From: Photobacterium gaetbulicola Gung47
GTDB lineage: Bacteria; Pseudomonadota; Gammaproteobacteria; Enterobacterales; Vibrionaceae
Reading direction: 5' to 3'
NCBI GenBank assembly: GCA_000940995.1
Contig: CP005974.1
Coordinates: 1,860,001 to 1,924,000 of the forward strand
DNA: 64,000 nucleotides
Shown: piece after piece, positions 18,442 to 27,631 of the stretch
Layout of the letters: each line of letters opens with the position of its first letter
How positions within the stretch are numbered: the stretch's first letter is position 1
Notes under the pieces: model-generated
Seen by the model: the letters and a program-made list of their open reading frames with translations, nothing else
What the model was told of the DNA's origin: nothing
The model's database searches: none
Made by a program: the position numbers and the translations under genes

Positions 18442-19986
18442 GTGGTAACAACAATAAACGATCCGGAACAGGCAGCAAAATTCCTGTACCGAGCGACATT
18501 TGGGCCAAAGCACGGCGATGTCGAAAAGCTTCTTGATTTTGACGGTGGTATTGAAGGGTGGTTTGAGGATCAGTTTGCCCGTCAAAATATGCACTTGAAT
18601 CTTGCTCGAAAAGTGGCAGAAGAGACGGGGGAGCCACTTAACGAAAGTGCACGAATGAGTGCCTGGTGGCAACGCACGCTTGCGGGAGGAGATCAACTCC
18701 GTCAGCGAGTTGCATTTGCTTTAAGTCAGATATTTGTGGTGTCGAATAATGGTGGTCCTGGAGGCGAAGGTCTGGCTTCATATTATGATGTCTTGGTAAG
18801 GCAAGCATTTGGACGCTTCGATGAAATATTAAAGGCCGTCACTTTACATCCTGCGATGGGACAATTCTTAACTCTGGCTGGAAGCCGGGTTAAAAACGAG
18901 CAAAACAATACTTTTCCTGACGAAAATTACGCTCGTGAAGTCATGCAGTTGTTTTCTATTGGTTTATGGGAGCTGAAAATCAATGGACAACCAGAGCTAG
19001 CTGGCGGGAAACGCAAGCCAGCGTATACCCAAGAAGATGTTGAAGCGTTAGCTTGTGTATTAACAGGGTGGCGAAAAGATAAAGATAGCGATGGCAAGGA
19101 CAGTAATACCAAGCCGATGGTAAATCAACGCGACTGGCATGACTTCGGACCTAAGACGGTGTTGGGAGTTGATTTCCCGGCCGGTCAGAGCGCTGAGGAA
19201 GATCTGAATATGGCGATTGATCTTTTGTATCACCATCCTAACACACCAGTGTTTATATCCCGGCTGTTAATTCAGCGGCTAACCATCAGTAACCCCCGCC
19301 GTAATTATATTGAGCGGGTGGCAAAAGTTTTTATTGATGACGGCCAAGGTGTACGGGGTAATATGAAAGCCGTGATTAAAGCCATTCTGCTAGATGAGGA
19401 TTTAATCGCAGGCCTGGCAATGGCTGACTATCAGGATTATGGGTCCAGCACCCGCAATTTCGGCAAGGTCAAAGAGCCAGTCATTGCGATGACCAATTTG
19501 TGTCGTGCTTTGAATGTAAAAAGCAATGATCCTCGCCGTTGGTGGGATTTTCCTGGACTACAAAGTAACTTCGGTCAGGCGCCGCTGCAGGCTCCGAGTG
19601 TTTTTAATTTTTACGAGCCGGATTACGCCCCCAAAGGCGAGGTTGCCAATAAAGAGCTCACAGCTCCTGAGTTCAATATCCATAGCATGGATTCAATGCG
19701 TCGGATCTCAAATAAAATGTGGGATTTAATATTATCCCATCGCTATACCAACGAAAGGCATTGGACTTGGGATCGCTCTCCACTGGAAAACCGGGTTGAT
19801 AAGCCCGACGAGTATATGGCGTGGATTAACGAGCGGATCTTCTTTGGCTTGATGTCAGATGAACTTCATCATTATCTCAAAGATCTATTGATTGATATGA
19901 CTGATAAAAACATTGGTGACGATAGAAGAACATTCGCTACTCTGTTTGCTATTCAATGTTCCCCTGATTTTCGTTGCCAGGAGTAA
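18442..19986 (+). CDS. DUF1800 family protein, copy 2
   Basis: 514 residues from GTG at 18442, where AAGGAAGAG is well placed and the N-terminus (VTTINDPEQAAKFLYRATFGPK) lines up with that of copy 1. An in-frame TTG five codons upstream (18427) is less likely. The same conserved blocks as copy 1 are present, including FPDENYAREVMQLFSIGLW and VLTGWRKDK, with a short insertion (KDKDSDGKDSNTK) after it. The gene precedes a DUF1501 paralogue by three bases, repeating the arrangement of 15309-18146. Confidence 0.9.
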   Translation: MVTTINDPEQAAKFLYRATFGPKHGDVEKLLDFDGGIEGWFEDQFARQNMHLNLARKVAEETGEPLNESARMSAWWQRTLAGGDQLRQRVAFALSQIFVVSNNGGPGGEGLASYYDVLVRQAFGRFDEILKAVTLHPAMGQFLTLAGSRVKNEQNNTFPDENYAREVMQLFSIGLWELKINGQPELAGGKRKPAYTQEDVEALACVLTGWRKDKDSDGKDSNTKPMVNQRDWHDFGPKTVLGVDFPAGQSAEEDLNMAIDLLYHHPNTPVFISRLLIQRLTISNPRRNYIERVAKVFIDDGQGVRGNMKAVIKAILLDEDLIAGLAMADYQDYGSSTRNFGKVKEPVIAMTNLCRALNVKSNDPRRWWDFPGLQSNFGQAPLQAPSVFNFYEPDYAPKGEVANKELTAPEFNIHSMDSMRRISNKMWDLILSHRYTNERHWTWDRSPLENRVDKPDEYMAWINERIFFGLMSDELHHYLKDLLIDMTDKNIGDDRRTFATLFAIQCSPDFRCQE

Positions 19987-19989
19987 GCC

Positions 19990-21303
19990 ATGAAAATGTC
20001 ACGTCGCCACTTTTTAAAAAGCTCTACTGCACTTGGCGCATTATCAGCAGTACCGGGATTATCACTGAGCAAGCAAGCCGTTGCTGGGGATGATGGTTTT
20101 AAAGCTCTCGTATGTATTTTCTTGTTCGGTGGCAATGATGCTTACAACATGGTGGTACCGGTTGACCAGCATTACCTAACCTATGAAAAAGCAAGGCCGA
20201 CACTGGCGATTGCCAAGCATGAACTGGTTGATATTGGTATCCAGTCAGAGCCGGGAGACACCAGCCCGGCGGTGAGTCTGGGTTTGCATCCTGCAATGTC
20301 GCGGCTGGAGTCGGTATTCAGAGATAACAATGCCACAGTCATTGTCAATTCGGGCCAGTTGGTAGGGCCAATTATCGGAGAAACAGATCCGCATCCTGTT
20401 CCTGATTTCCTGATGGCGCATAACCTGCAACAAACCATGTGGCAGTCAGGCGCACTTAACATGGAAGATAAACTCGGCTGGGCGGGGCGCATGGTCGACA
20501 GTATTTATATGTCCAATGATTTATCACCGATGATGTCTTTGAACGGCGAGCAGAAATGGCTGCGCAATGATATCTATGAGCAAATGGTGATGACCGGGAG
20601 TGGGGCTGGCACCTATAACGGATTGAACCAGGAAGAGCGCATTGAGGCGATGAATTTTCATTTCGGTCGCCAGTTCAATAATCTGTTCAAAGATAATTAC
20701 GTGGATGTGATGTCCAGTCGATTCTATCAAAATCAAAGGCTTGCCGAATTGCTTGGCACCGATGGGGATGACGATACTGAGCGTTCATCATTGGGCGAGC
20801 AATTGCATACAACCGCAAAGCTGATCCAAAAGCATGCCGAGATGGGGCATCACAGACAGGTGTATTTTGTTGGTCTCGGGGGCTTTGACACGCACCATAA
20901 CCAAAAGAATGTTCATCATGCATTGTTGGAGCAACTATCTAATGCGATGGCAGGCTTCTATCAAGAGTTGAAAGATATCAACATGCTGGACAACGTCACT
21001 GCCTTTACCATGTCTGACTTTGGTCGTCGTTTGATGGCCAATGATACCGGTACGGATCATGGCTGGGCAGGCCATCAGCTGGTAATGGGCGGAGCGGTTA
21101 ATGGTGGTAAGGCATACGGTCAATGGCCTGATTTAACACCGGGTAGTGAGTACGACTACAACAATGGTCGCCTTATTCCGGAAATTGCGGCAGATCAAGT
21201 CAATGCCACGCTGGCTAAGTGGTTTGGCTATGAAGAGACCCATTTAGAAACTCTGTTCCCCACGCTCAAAGCGTTCGAGGATAATACGCTGGATTTCCTA
21301 TAG
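19990..21303 (+). CDS. DUF1501 family protein with Tat signal, copy 2
   Basis: 437 residues with Tat signal SRRHFLKSSTALGALSAVPGL. It carries the same blocks as copy 1 (FLFGGNDAYNMVVP, PDFLMAHNLQQTMWQSGA, YFVGLGGFDTHHNQ, FTMSDFGRRLMANDTGTDHGWAGHQ) and a nearly identical C-terminal block around PDLTPGSEYDYNNGRLIPEI. It likely acts in the periplasm with the adjacent DUF1800 protein. The substrate is unknown. Confidence 0.9.
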   Translation: MKMSRRHFLKSSTALGALSAVPGLSLSKQAVAGDDGFKALVCIFLFGGNDAYNMVVPVDQHYLTYEKARPTLAIAKHELVDIGIQSEPGDTSPAVSLGLHPAMSRLESVFRDNNATVIVNSGQLVGPIIGETDPHPVPDFLMAHNLQQTMWQSGALNMEDKLGWAGRMVDSIYMSNDLSPMMSLNGEQKWLRNDIYEQMVMTGSGAGTYNGLNQEERIEAMNFHFGRQFNNLFKDNYVDVMSSRFYQNQRLAELLGTDGDDDTERSSLGEQLHTTAKLIQKHAEMGHHRQVYFVGLGGFDTHHNQKNVHHALLEQLSNAMAGFYQELKDINMLDNVTAFTMSDFGRRLMANDTGTDHGWAGHQLVMGGAVNGGKAYGQWPDLTPGSEYDYNNGRLIPEIAADQVNATLAKWFGYEETHLETLFPTLKAFEDNTLDFL

Positions 21304-21337
21304 TTAGCGTAGGGATAATATCGTCCTGCTTGAATTT

Positions 21338-21367
21338 AAAACAGCCAGGTTAGCCTGGCTGTTTTTT
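21338..21367 (+). terminator. Terminator between DUF1501 copy 2 and the YfcC carrier
   Basis: AAAACAGCCAGG, loop TTAG, CCTGGCTGTTTTTT. Usable in both directions (A-run on the left), between convergent genes. Confidence 0.9.
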
Positions 21368-21395
21368 ATAGGATTTAGGCTGTTTTTATCCAGCC

Positions 21396-22802
21396 TTAGC
21401 CAACGATGACGCCGATACTGAGCAGCGCCATGATCATTAGCGTCAGGATACCAATTAGCGGTCCGATAAAGCGTAACCAAGAAGAATAGGCGACTCGGCC
21501 GATGGCAAGCCCACCCATCACGACACCGGAGGTCGGTGTGACAAGATTAGGGAGACCGGAGGCGGACTGGAAGGCCGTTACGACAAGTTCTCGACCCACA
21601 CCGGCGAAGTCAGCAAGCGGCGCGAGCACAGGCATGGACAGCACGGCCAAGCCGGATGACGAAGGCACCACCAGACAAAGGATGGCTTCAACCCAGTAAA
21701 TGGCATTGATAAAGGCAATCTCATTTAGCCCACCAAGCAGGCCTTCGGCATAATGAAGAATTGTGTGGGTGATGTTGCCATTGTCCATGACAACGACCAA
21801 TCCCCGTGCGATGGCAATGATCAATGCGACACCGAGCAGATCTCTGGCACCGTTGACAAAACTGTCGGTGATCTCAACTTCTGATAAACGGCCGACAAAG
21901 CCAACCAGGATACTTGAGCCAATAAACAGGGCTGATAGTTCAGCCATCCACCACCCAGCAACGGAAACGCCCCACATCATGACGATAAACGTCAGGGCAA
22001 AAATGGCTAGAACGGCCTTACGGGTATTGGTAAGTTCAGGGGTTTCCTGCTGCTTGCCGTGCAGGAAGTGGTTGAGGTTTTCGTCACGCTGGTGGGCGAC
22101 AATTGAGCAAGAAGGGTCTTGTTTGACACGCTCGGCATAGCGCATGACATAAAACACACACAGTAGCCAGCCTAGGATAAGGATCACCGCGCGAAGGGCA
22201 AAGCCTTCCATGAAGGTGATCTCCGCTGCGTTTGAAGCAATGACGGTGGCAAAAGGGTTGATGGTCGAGCCCAGGCAGCCGATACCGGCCCCAACCATGA
22301 TAATGGCGACACCGACAATGCTGTCATACCCGGCAGCAATCATCACCGGGATCAGCAAGGCATAGAAGGGGATGGTTTCCTCAGCCATGCCATATACGGT
22401 ACCGCCGAGGGCGAACAGGCCCATCAGGATAGGGATCATCCATTTTTCTCGGCCGGCCAGACGTTTCATGGTGCCGGCGATACCGGCATCAATGGCACCG
22501 GTTTCGGTCACGACAGCCAGGAAGCCTCCGATAACCAAGACAAACAGGGCGACATCAACAGCCCGTGCAACATAGTCCGATGGGTTGTAAAAGCCCTGGA
22601 TAGGAGCCATCAGGATATCAATGATGCCCTGGGGATTCGCTTCGACGGTTTGGTACGAACCCACAACCGGGACAAGCTTGCCCAGTGTCTCATTGATTTC
22701 CATTTGGTATTGGCCTGCCGGGATCATCCAGGTCAGCAGTGCCATCAACACCGTTAGCAGCATTAAGATGGTGTAGGCAGAAGGGAATTTCAATTTGCTC
22801 AT
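21396..22802 (-). CDS. YfcC/DcuC-type membrane carrier, copy 1
   Basis: 468 residues, highly hydrophobic with about a dozen membrane segments, in the C4-dicarboxylate anaerobic carrier-like superfamily (YfcC group, which also includes basic amino-acid carriers). Key conserved stretches are FPSAYTILMLLTVLMALLTW, VYGMAEETIPFYALLIP, GCLGSTINPFATVIASNAA and VVPSSSGLAVLSMPVLAPLADFAGVGR. It is the last gene of a leftward LysR/opine dehydrogenase/carrier set, 52 bases after the dehydrogenase, so it probably imports the dehydrogenase substrate or a related amino acid. Very similar to the carrier at 34618-36063. Confidence 0.88.
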   Translation of the reverse strand: MSKLKFPSAYTILMLLTVLMALLTWMIPAGQYQMEINETLGKLVPVVGSYQTVEANPQGIIDILMAPIQGFYNPSDYVARAVDVALFVLVIGGFLAVVTETGAIDAGIAGTMKRLAGREKWMIPILMGLFALGGTVYGMAEETIPFYALLIPVMIAAGYDSIVGVAIIMVGAGIGCLGSTINPFATVIASNAAEITFMEGFALRAVILILGWLLCVFYVMRYAERVKQDPSCSIVAHQRDENLNHFLHGKQQETPELTNTRKAVLAIFALTFIVMMWGVSVAGWWMAELSALFIGSSILVGFVGRLSEVEITDSFVNGARDLLGVALIIAIARGLVVVMDNGNITHTILHYAEGLLGGLNEIAFINAIYWVEAILCLVVPSSSGLAVLSMPVLAPLADFAGVGRELVVTAFQSASGLPNLVTPTSGVVMGGLAIGRVAYSSWLRFIGPLIGILTLMIMALLSIGVIVG

Positions 22803-22854
22803 TGTTCAGTCCTTTATGGGGCCTGTGGCCCCATATTTGTCAATTGCGCTTGAG

Positions 22855-23964
22855 TTACGCTACAAAGTCCATGATTTCTTGGGCAGAAAGGTTATCCAGC
22901 CCCATTTTTTTCAATGTGCGGCCAGTGGTGAAGTAGTTGGTATCGTTATAGGCGTTGTCAATGTGTAGGCAGGCGGTGATCATCGGGGTCTCCACCCCGG
23001 TCAGTTGGCCAAGCTCATAGCAAGGCACCAACAGGTAGGCGGCATCCTCAGTGATATAGCGATTGCTTGCCGAGTTCGGTGCGCTGTTGAGCTTGCCGTG
23101 GGTTTCTGAAGTGCGGTTGACTTCATACACGGTTTTGCAATCCATGTCGTAGAGCGCGTTCATGGCATCCAGTTCGGGCTTGAGTGTCAGGCCCAGTAAG
23201 CGACCGATGGTAAGGCGCTCGTTTTCCATTGCTGCCGCAGCCTTGGCGGTGGACACCGAACAGCAGTCTTTGTAGTAATTGAACTGGCCGTCGAAGTTTT
23301 CCAACAACCCCATGTTCAGCGTGGTGAGCAGTGGATGGCCCCCGAAGTTGATATTTTCAAGGCCGGCTTCAATCACATTGCCCAAGGCGGTGAGCGGAAG
23401 CGGCATGACCGGCTGCAGGGCGTCAATAGCTATTTGCGAGCGCTTGGCTGGGAAAGCCGCCACGGGCAGGAACTCTTTCATGCCGAGGATTGCCAGCTGC
23501 GCTGGCCCCACAATACGTGTGGCCCACGGAATGGAAATGGCATCGACAAAGGTAATATCAAGCTGGCCGTAACCTCTTTCGTGTTTGATTCGATTGAGCA
23601 CCAAGGAGCCGTAATTACCCGGCATCAGCATGATGATCTGGCCATCGCGCAGGTGCGGCAACATCTCGATAAACAGAGGCTCCTGGGCAAAAGATGGCAC
23701 CGGAAGTACAACAAGGTCAGCATAATCGAGCGTCTCTTTGAGATCACGGCTGATCTTGTCGATGGCTTGAAAACCAGCGAAAGTGAGTTCCACGTCGTTG
23801 AAGTGGCTGAGGGCTTCAATTCCACCACGTTGTTCAATATCTTGAAGAGGCTGATCAAACCCCTTGCTGCCATATAGGCAGACATCTGCACCATGCTTGG
23901 TAAAGTGATAGGCTGCTGTTAATCCGGCGTTTCCCGAGCCAATGATAGAGACACGATTTGTCAT
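22855..23964 (-). CDS. NAD(P)-binding opine/octopine dehydrogenase family protein
   Basis: 369 residues. The N-terminal Rossmann fold has the dinucleotide motif SIIGSGNAGLTAAYH (G9, G11, G14). A C-terminal helical domain of the octopine/nopaline/lysopine dehydrogenase type follows, with GGHPLLTTLN (a His at about 210-215 that would correspond to the catalytic His of octopine dehydrogenase). Members oxidise or reduce N-(carboxyalkyl) amino acids (opines) using NAD(P). Substrate and direction cannot be read from the sequence. The gene is upstream of a carrier and downstream of a LysR regulator, which suggests catabolism of an imported compound. AAGGAATAATC precedes the ATG. Confidence 0.85.
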   Translation of the reverse strand: MTNRVSIIGSGNAGLTAAYHFTKHGADVCLYGSKGFDQPLQDIEQRGGIEALSHFNDVELTFAGFQAIDKISRDLKETLDYADLVVLPVPSFAQEPLFIEMLPHLRDGQIIMLMPGNYGSLVLNRIKHERGYGQLDITFVDAISIPWATRIVGPAQLAILGMKEFLPVAAFPAKRSQIAIDALQPVMPLPLTALGNVIEAGLENINFGGHPLLTTLNMGLLENFDGQFNYYKDCCSVSTAKAAAAMENERLTIGRLLGLTLKPELDAMNALYDMDCKTVYEVNRTSETHGKLNSAPNSASNRYITEDAAYLLVPCYELGQLTGVETPMITACLHIDNAYNDTNYFTTGRTLKKMGLDNLSAQEIMDFVA

Positions 23965-24168
23965 GATTATTCCTTTTCAGTGTGTGTCGTTGTTTTGGCT
24001 ACAGTAAGGAACCTCCCAGTTATCTCGCCAATGCTAAAGGAACAAACAGCCATGCAAAAAAGTAATGCTAGTGAGTGATGGCGTTATTATCTTTCTGATT
24101 TTTAATGGGTTATTTTCCCATCTCATTGGCCGCCCATACGCGGTTCAAGTGTGATGTCGTCCCGAAGG

Positions 24169-25092
24169 TTACTCATCAAGATCTCTCATCGGGCCAATTT
24201 TCAACTGCACATCAAGGGCGTCGGCCAGCAGCATAAATTGTTCGATAAAGTGCTCGGCATGACGGTGGATCGGCTTAAGGGCTGGGTAGAGGATGTCAAA
24301 TTCGAACGGCAGGCTAAAGACCAGTGGTCGCATGACCACGTTCGGGTGTTCGCTGTCGATAACGGCGGTAAACGGGTCGGTGATCGCAATGCCAACCCCT
24401 TCCTTGACCAGCGCGGCGGCAGTACTGGCCAGGGAGACTTCGATATGCTCGATAGTCGAGAGGCTGTAACGGCGTAATAATGCATCTATACGCCGTTGGG
24501 TGGCATCTTTTTCATGGCGTATTAGCACTTGATCGGCAATATCATAGATATCGATGACCTTGCGTTTTGCCAGCGGTGAGCTGGCTGGAACCAAGCATAC
24601 GCACTCGCATTCGACCCGCTGTGCTTTGGCCCCGGCCACAATGTCGTCGACAAAGGCAAAGCCGATATCGGCGGTTTGGCTTTGTATCCGGCGGATCACA
24701 TCTTCCGAGCGGTACGTTTTGAAGCCCAGCTTGAGTTTAGGCGTCTGGGATAGGAAGGTCGCAACGACCCGGGGTAAAAACGCATTGGAGAGCAGTGGCA
24801 TTGCCGCGATATTGAGGCTGCCAAAGTGATTGGAGCGGATGGAGTTGGCGGCTTGATCCAATCCAGCGACGGCATCGAAGACTTTGGCGACCTCGAGGTA
24901 AAAAGCCTGCCCCTCGTCGCTGAGCTCCAATCGGTTGCCTTTGCGGATGAATAATTTAAAGCCCAAGCGTTGCTCTAATGAGGACAATAATCTGCTGACG
25001 GCAGGCTGGCTGAGATGAAGGCGATCTGCTGCGGCAGTCACGGTTTGGCATTCAATAATGGCTTTGAACGCATTCAGTTGGGTTAATTTCAT
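24169..25092 (-). CDS. LysR-family transcriptional regulator (opine cluster)
   Basis: 307 residues. An N-terminal winged helix (MKLTQLNAFKAIIECQTVTAAADRLHLSQPAVSRLLSSLEQRLGFKLF) is followed by a periplasmic-binding-protein-like effector domain. It is encoded on the same strand as, and 204 bases upstream of, the opine dehydrogenase and carrier genes and is divergent from rlmC. The C-terminal domain pattern recalls regulators of opine or amino-acid catabolism (OccR/NocR-like), which fits the neighbours, but this is an inference. Confidence 0.88.
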   Translation of the reverse strand: MKLTQLNAFKAIIECQTVTAAADRLHLSQPAVSRLLSSLEQRLGFKLFIRKGNRLELSDEGQAFYLEVAKVFDAVAGLDQAANSIRSNHFGSLNIAAMPLLSNAFLPRVVATFLSQTPKLKLGFKTYRSEDVIRRIQSQTADIGFAFVDDIVAGAKAQRVECECVCLVPASSPLAKRKVIDIYDIADQVLIRHEKDATQRRIDALLRRYSLSTIEHIEVSLASTAAALVKEGVGIAITDPFTAVIDSEHPNVVMRPLVFSLPFEFDILYPALKPIHRHAEHFIEQFMLLADALDVQLKIGPMRDLDE

Positions 25093-25301
25093 GGTCGTGC
25101 AGGGTTGTTCGAGTTTGCGCTAAGCTAGCAAAATCATGACTTGGTTTCTTTGAACTCACCGTGAAATTCAGGGCAACAGATTATTGTTGTCTAAAATGTC
25201 AGCAGCGTCATCAAAATTACTTATTCTGTGCAGAAATAATCCAAATGGTGCTTTTCGGAGAAAGGAATAGACTAGCGCTTTTCTTTATTACCCGTACCAC
25301 C

Positions 25302-26432
25302 ATGCAATGTTCTCACTTTGATCAGCAGCGCTGCCGTTCCTGTAATTTATCGGGTATGCCTTACCTACAGCAAATTCAGCAAAAAGATGACACGCTAAAA
25401 CAGTTGTTTTCAACGGTAATGCCATTGCAATGGTTGCCCGCTGTTTACAGTGAGGAAAGTGCATGCCGAAACAAGGCCAAGATGGTAGTACTTGGTGCTG
25501 CCCACCAGCCAGTGTTGGGTATAGAAGGCTGTGATAATCTGCCTGTAAGCTTATGCGACTGCCCGCTTTATCCTAATGATATGCAGGCATTACTGGCTTA
25601 TCTCGAAAACTGGATTCGAGGCGCGGGTATTCCGCCTTATAACAAGACGAAAAAGAAAGGCGAGTTGAAATACATTCTGCTTACTCGTTCTCAATGTCAG
25701 GGCGAGTATATGCTGCGGTTCGTGATGAAAAGTAGAGATGCGATTGCCCGTATTGAAGCAAACCTTGCCAGGCTGCTTGGCGATTGGCCGCAAGTGAAGG
25801 TGGTTTCGGTGAACCTGCAGCCTATCCATATGGCGCGTTTGGAAGGGGAAGAAGAGATTTTCCTCACCGACGCTCAGCATCTGGTCGAGCAGTTCAGTGG
25901 TGTCCCCATGGTGATTCGACCAAAGAGTTTCTTTCAGACCAACCCGCAGGTTGCTGAGCAACTATATGCGGCAGCACGTGACTGGGTCAGAGAGTTAGCA
26001 CCGAGCTCGATGTGGGATTTGTTTTGCGGCGTGGGCGGCTTTGCCTTGCATTGTGCAAAGGATGTCGAACGGGTTGTTGGTATTGAAATTGAGCCTGAGG
26101 CGATTGCCAGTGCCAAGTTTTCAGCAGCGACGTTGGGGATCACTAACCTGGAGTTTGATGCGTTGGACTCTGCTCATTTCTCCCAGTTGCAAGACCGTGC
26201 ACCTGAGCTGGTGTTGGTTAATCCGCCACGCCGCGGGCTAGGACAGGCATTAACCGAGCAACTTCTCGCATTGGCACCCAAATATATTATCTATTCCAGC
26301 TGCAACCCAGAAACACTTAAAAAGGACTTAATGGATTTGCATCTGTATGAGGCTCAGCGGCTGCAGTGGTTTGATATGTTTCCTCATACGGAGCATGCGG
26401 AAGTGATGGTGTTGCTTGAGCGTAGTGAATAG
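25302..26432 (+). CDS. rlmC: 23S rRNA (uracil(747)-C(5))-methyltransferase
   Basis: From the ATG at 25302 the protein is 376 residues (E. coli RlmC 375) and begins MQCSHFDQQRCRSCNLSGM. The Cys cluster at the N-terminus plus the later CDCPLYP motif are iron-sulfur ligands. The frame is open back to 25161, but those 47 residues have no family match. The SAM-dependent domain has LFCGVGGFALHCA, VLVNPPRRGLG, and the catalytic-Cys motif IYSSCNPETLKKD. It methylates U747 of 23S rRNA. Monocistronic with a terminator near 26492-26517. Confidence 0.94.
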   Translation: MQCSHFDQQRCRSCNLSGMPYLQQIQQKDDTLKQLFSTVMPLQWLPAVYSEESACRNKAKMVVLGAAHQPVLGIEGCDNLPVSLCDCPLYPNDMQALLAYLENWIRGAGIPPYNKTKKKGELKYILLTRSQCQGEYMLRFVMKSRDAIARIEANLARLLGDWPQVKVVSVNLQPIHMARLEGEEEIFLTDAQHLVEQFSGVPMVIRPKSFFQTNPQVAEQLYAAARDWVRELAPSSMWDLFCGVGGFALHCAKDVERVVGIEIEPEAIASAKFSAATLGITNLEFDALDSAHFSQLQDRAPELVLVNPPRRGLGQALTEQLLALAPKYIIYSSCNPETLKKDLMDLHLYEAQRLQWFDMFPHTEHAEVMVLLERSE

Positions 26433-26491
26433 CGACCTCATTCAATCAGTGATCTTGAACATCAGTTATGCTGATTGATTTAACGACAAGC

Positions 26492-26517
26492 AGGGCCTCT
26501 TAGTGAGGGGCCTTTTT
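26492..26517 (+). terminator. rlmC terminator
   Basis: GGGCCTC, TTAGT, GAGGGGCC followed by TTTTTAG. The stem is imperfect (two extra G), but the position and T-run fit. Confidence 0.7.
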
Positions 26518-26540
26518 AGTACGGGCGGGGTAATGTGAGT

Positions 26541-27455
26541 TTAATTATATTGCGTTTTATGCCTGGCACATTGCCCGACATCCTCATAGGTTTCAGGCCT
26601 TGTTTCTGATAGCTCTCTGGCGTTGGCTCCCCACAACAGAGCTTGCTCGCCGTATTGTGACGTTAAGCTAGAGATAGCCAGTGAGTTTCTTTTGTCGGAT
26701 TTTGCCCCGAGAATGATGACTTTTATCGACTCCATAGAAAAGACATCTTCCAAGGTACGTTTGTAATATGGCGTGATAAGGTTACGGTTCACGCGATAGC
26801 TCAGTTCGTTCAGCGGAACCAGCGCAATGGCGCGTGATTCATCTTCGTTAATAAAGTCATGATGTTTCCAGGCAAACAGGGTTTTGAGCAAGGAAAAGAG
26901 CGAGGACTTGTAATGTGGCGCCAAGGTTTCCAGGACACTTTGCTGCTCATGTTGATGCTGCATGTCAATGGCGTTCAAATAATCAAACAGCTCTTTGAAC
27001 AGGAAAATGGTTTCCTCAATATAGTTATGTAGTGGGTCATAGCTACACTTGAATGTCTCACTCAGCATCAGCGTTCCGCTAAAGTAGTGAGCAGAACAGG
27101 TTAGTGAGGGACTATCACTGGTGTTGTTTTTCAGTACATCGGACCGAAAACCGATACAGCTGCCGCGGCAATCATCACCATAAAAGCGCCATTGAGTTAA
27201 AGAATCGCTGGTACCGGAAAATGAGCAGACACACATGGAGTGCTGGGTTTCGATTTGGTGCAGGAGCATTTCCAAGATCTTACTGCATGCGGTGTACTCC
27301 GAGTCACGCAGCCGCCCGGTCAGGGCATGTAACGCTTTTTTGAATTCCCCTTTGTCGTTTAGAAACTGGTAATCGGTAAACCATATCTCTTTGTTGAGCA
27401 TAACGCCAAAGAGTCCGTCTGTTGAGGTGTAATGAAACAGTGTATTTCCGTCCAC
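26541..27455 (-). CDS. DUF2971 domain-containing protein
   Basis: 304 residues. The N-terminal LFHYTSTDGLFGVMLNKEIWFTDYQFLNDKGEF is the characteristic DUF2971 opening, with the YTS and LND motifs. The SDSLTQWRFYGDDCRGSCIGF block is the second conserved part of this family. DUF2971 proteins are cytoplasmic, of unknown activity, common in accessory regions and sometimes near defence genes. Here the gene is alone and faces rlmC. No function is assigned. Confidence 0.8.
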   Translation of the reverse strand: MDGNTLFHYTSTDGLFGVMLNKEIWFTDYQFLNDKGEFKKALHALTGRLRDSEYTACSKILEMLLHQIETQHSMCVCSFSGTSDSLTQWRFYGDDCRGSCIGFRSDVLKNNTSDSPSLTCSAHYFSGTLMLSETFKCSYDPLHNYIEETIFLFKELFDYLNAIDMQHQHEQQSVLETLAPHYKSSLFSLLKTLFAWKHHDFINEDESRAIALVPLNELSYRVNRNLITPYYKRTLEDVFSMESIKVIILGAKSDKRNSLAISSLTSQYGEQALLWGANARELSETRPETYEDVGQCARHKTQYN

Positions 27456-27631
27456 GATTAGCGCCTACTTTTTTGTTATGTGTTCATTAAACAGTACTAG
27501 AGCTCTCAAATTTTGGTCAAATTAATTCATTGGAAAGTGTTAACAGCAGTCAATATTACTAACTTACTCATACACATTACTGCAGAAGCATGAACCTATA
27601 TACGATCAATATGCGGTAAAAAATGCTGACG

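Noticed and set aside
15309..21303. The duplicated region as an insertion sequence or composite transposon
   Set aside because: No transposase, terminal inverted repeats or target-site duplications are visible. The repeat units are complete host-type gene pairs.
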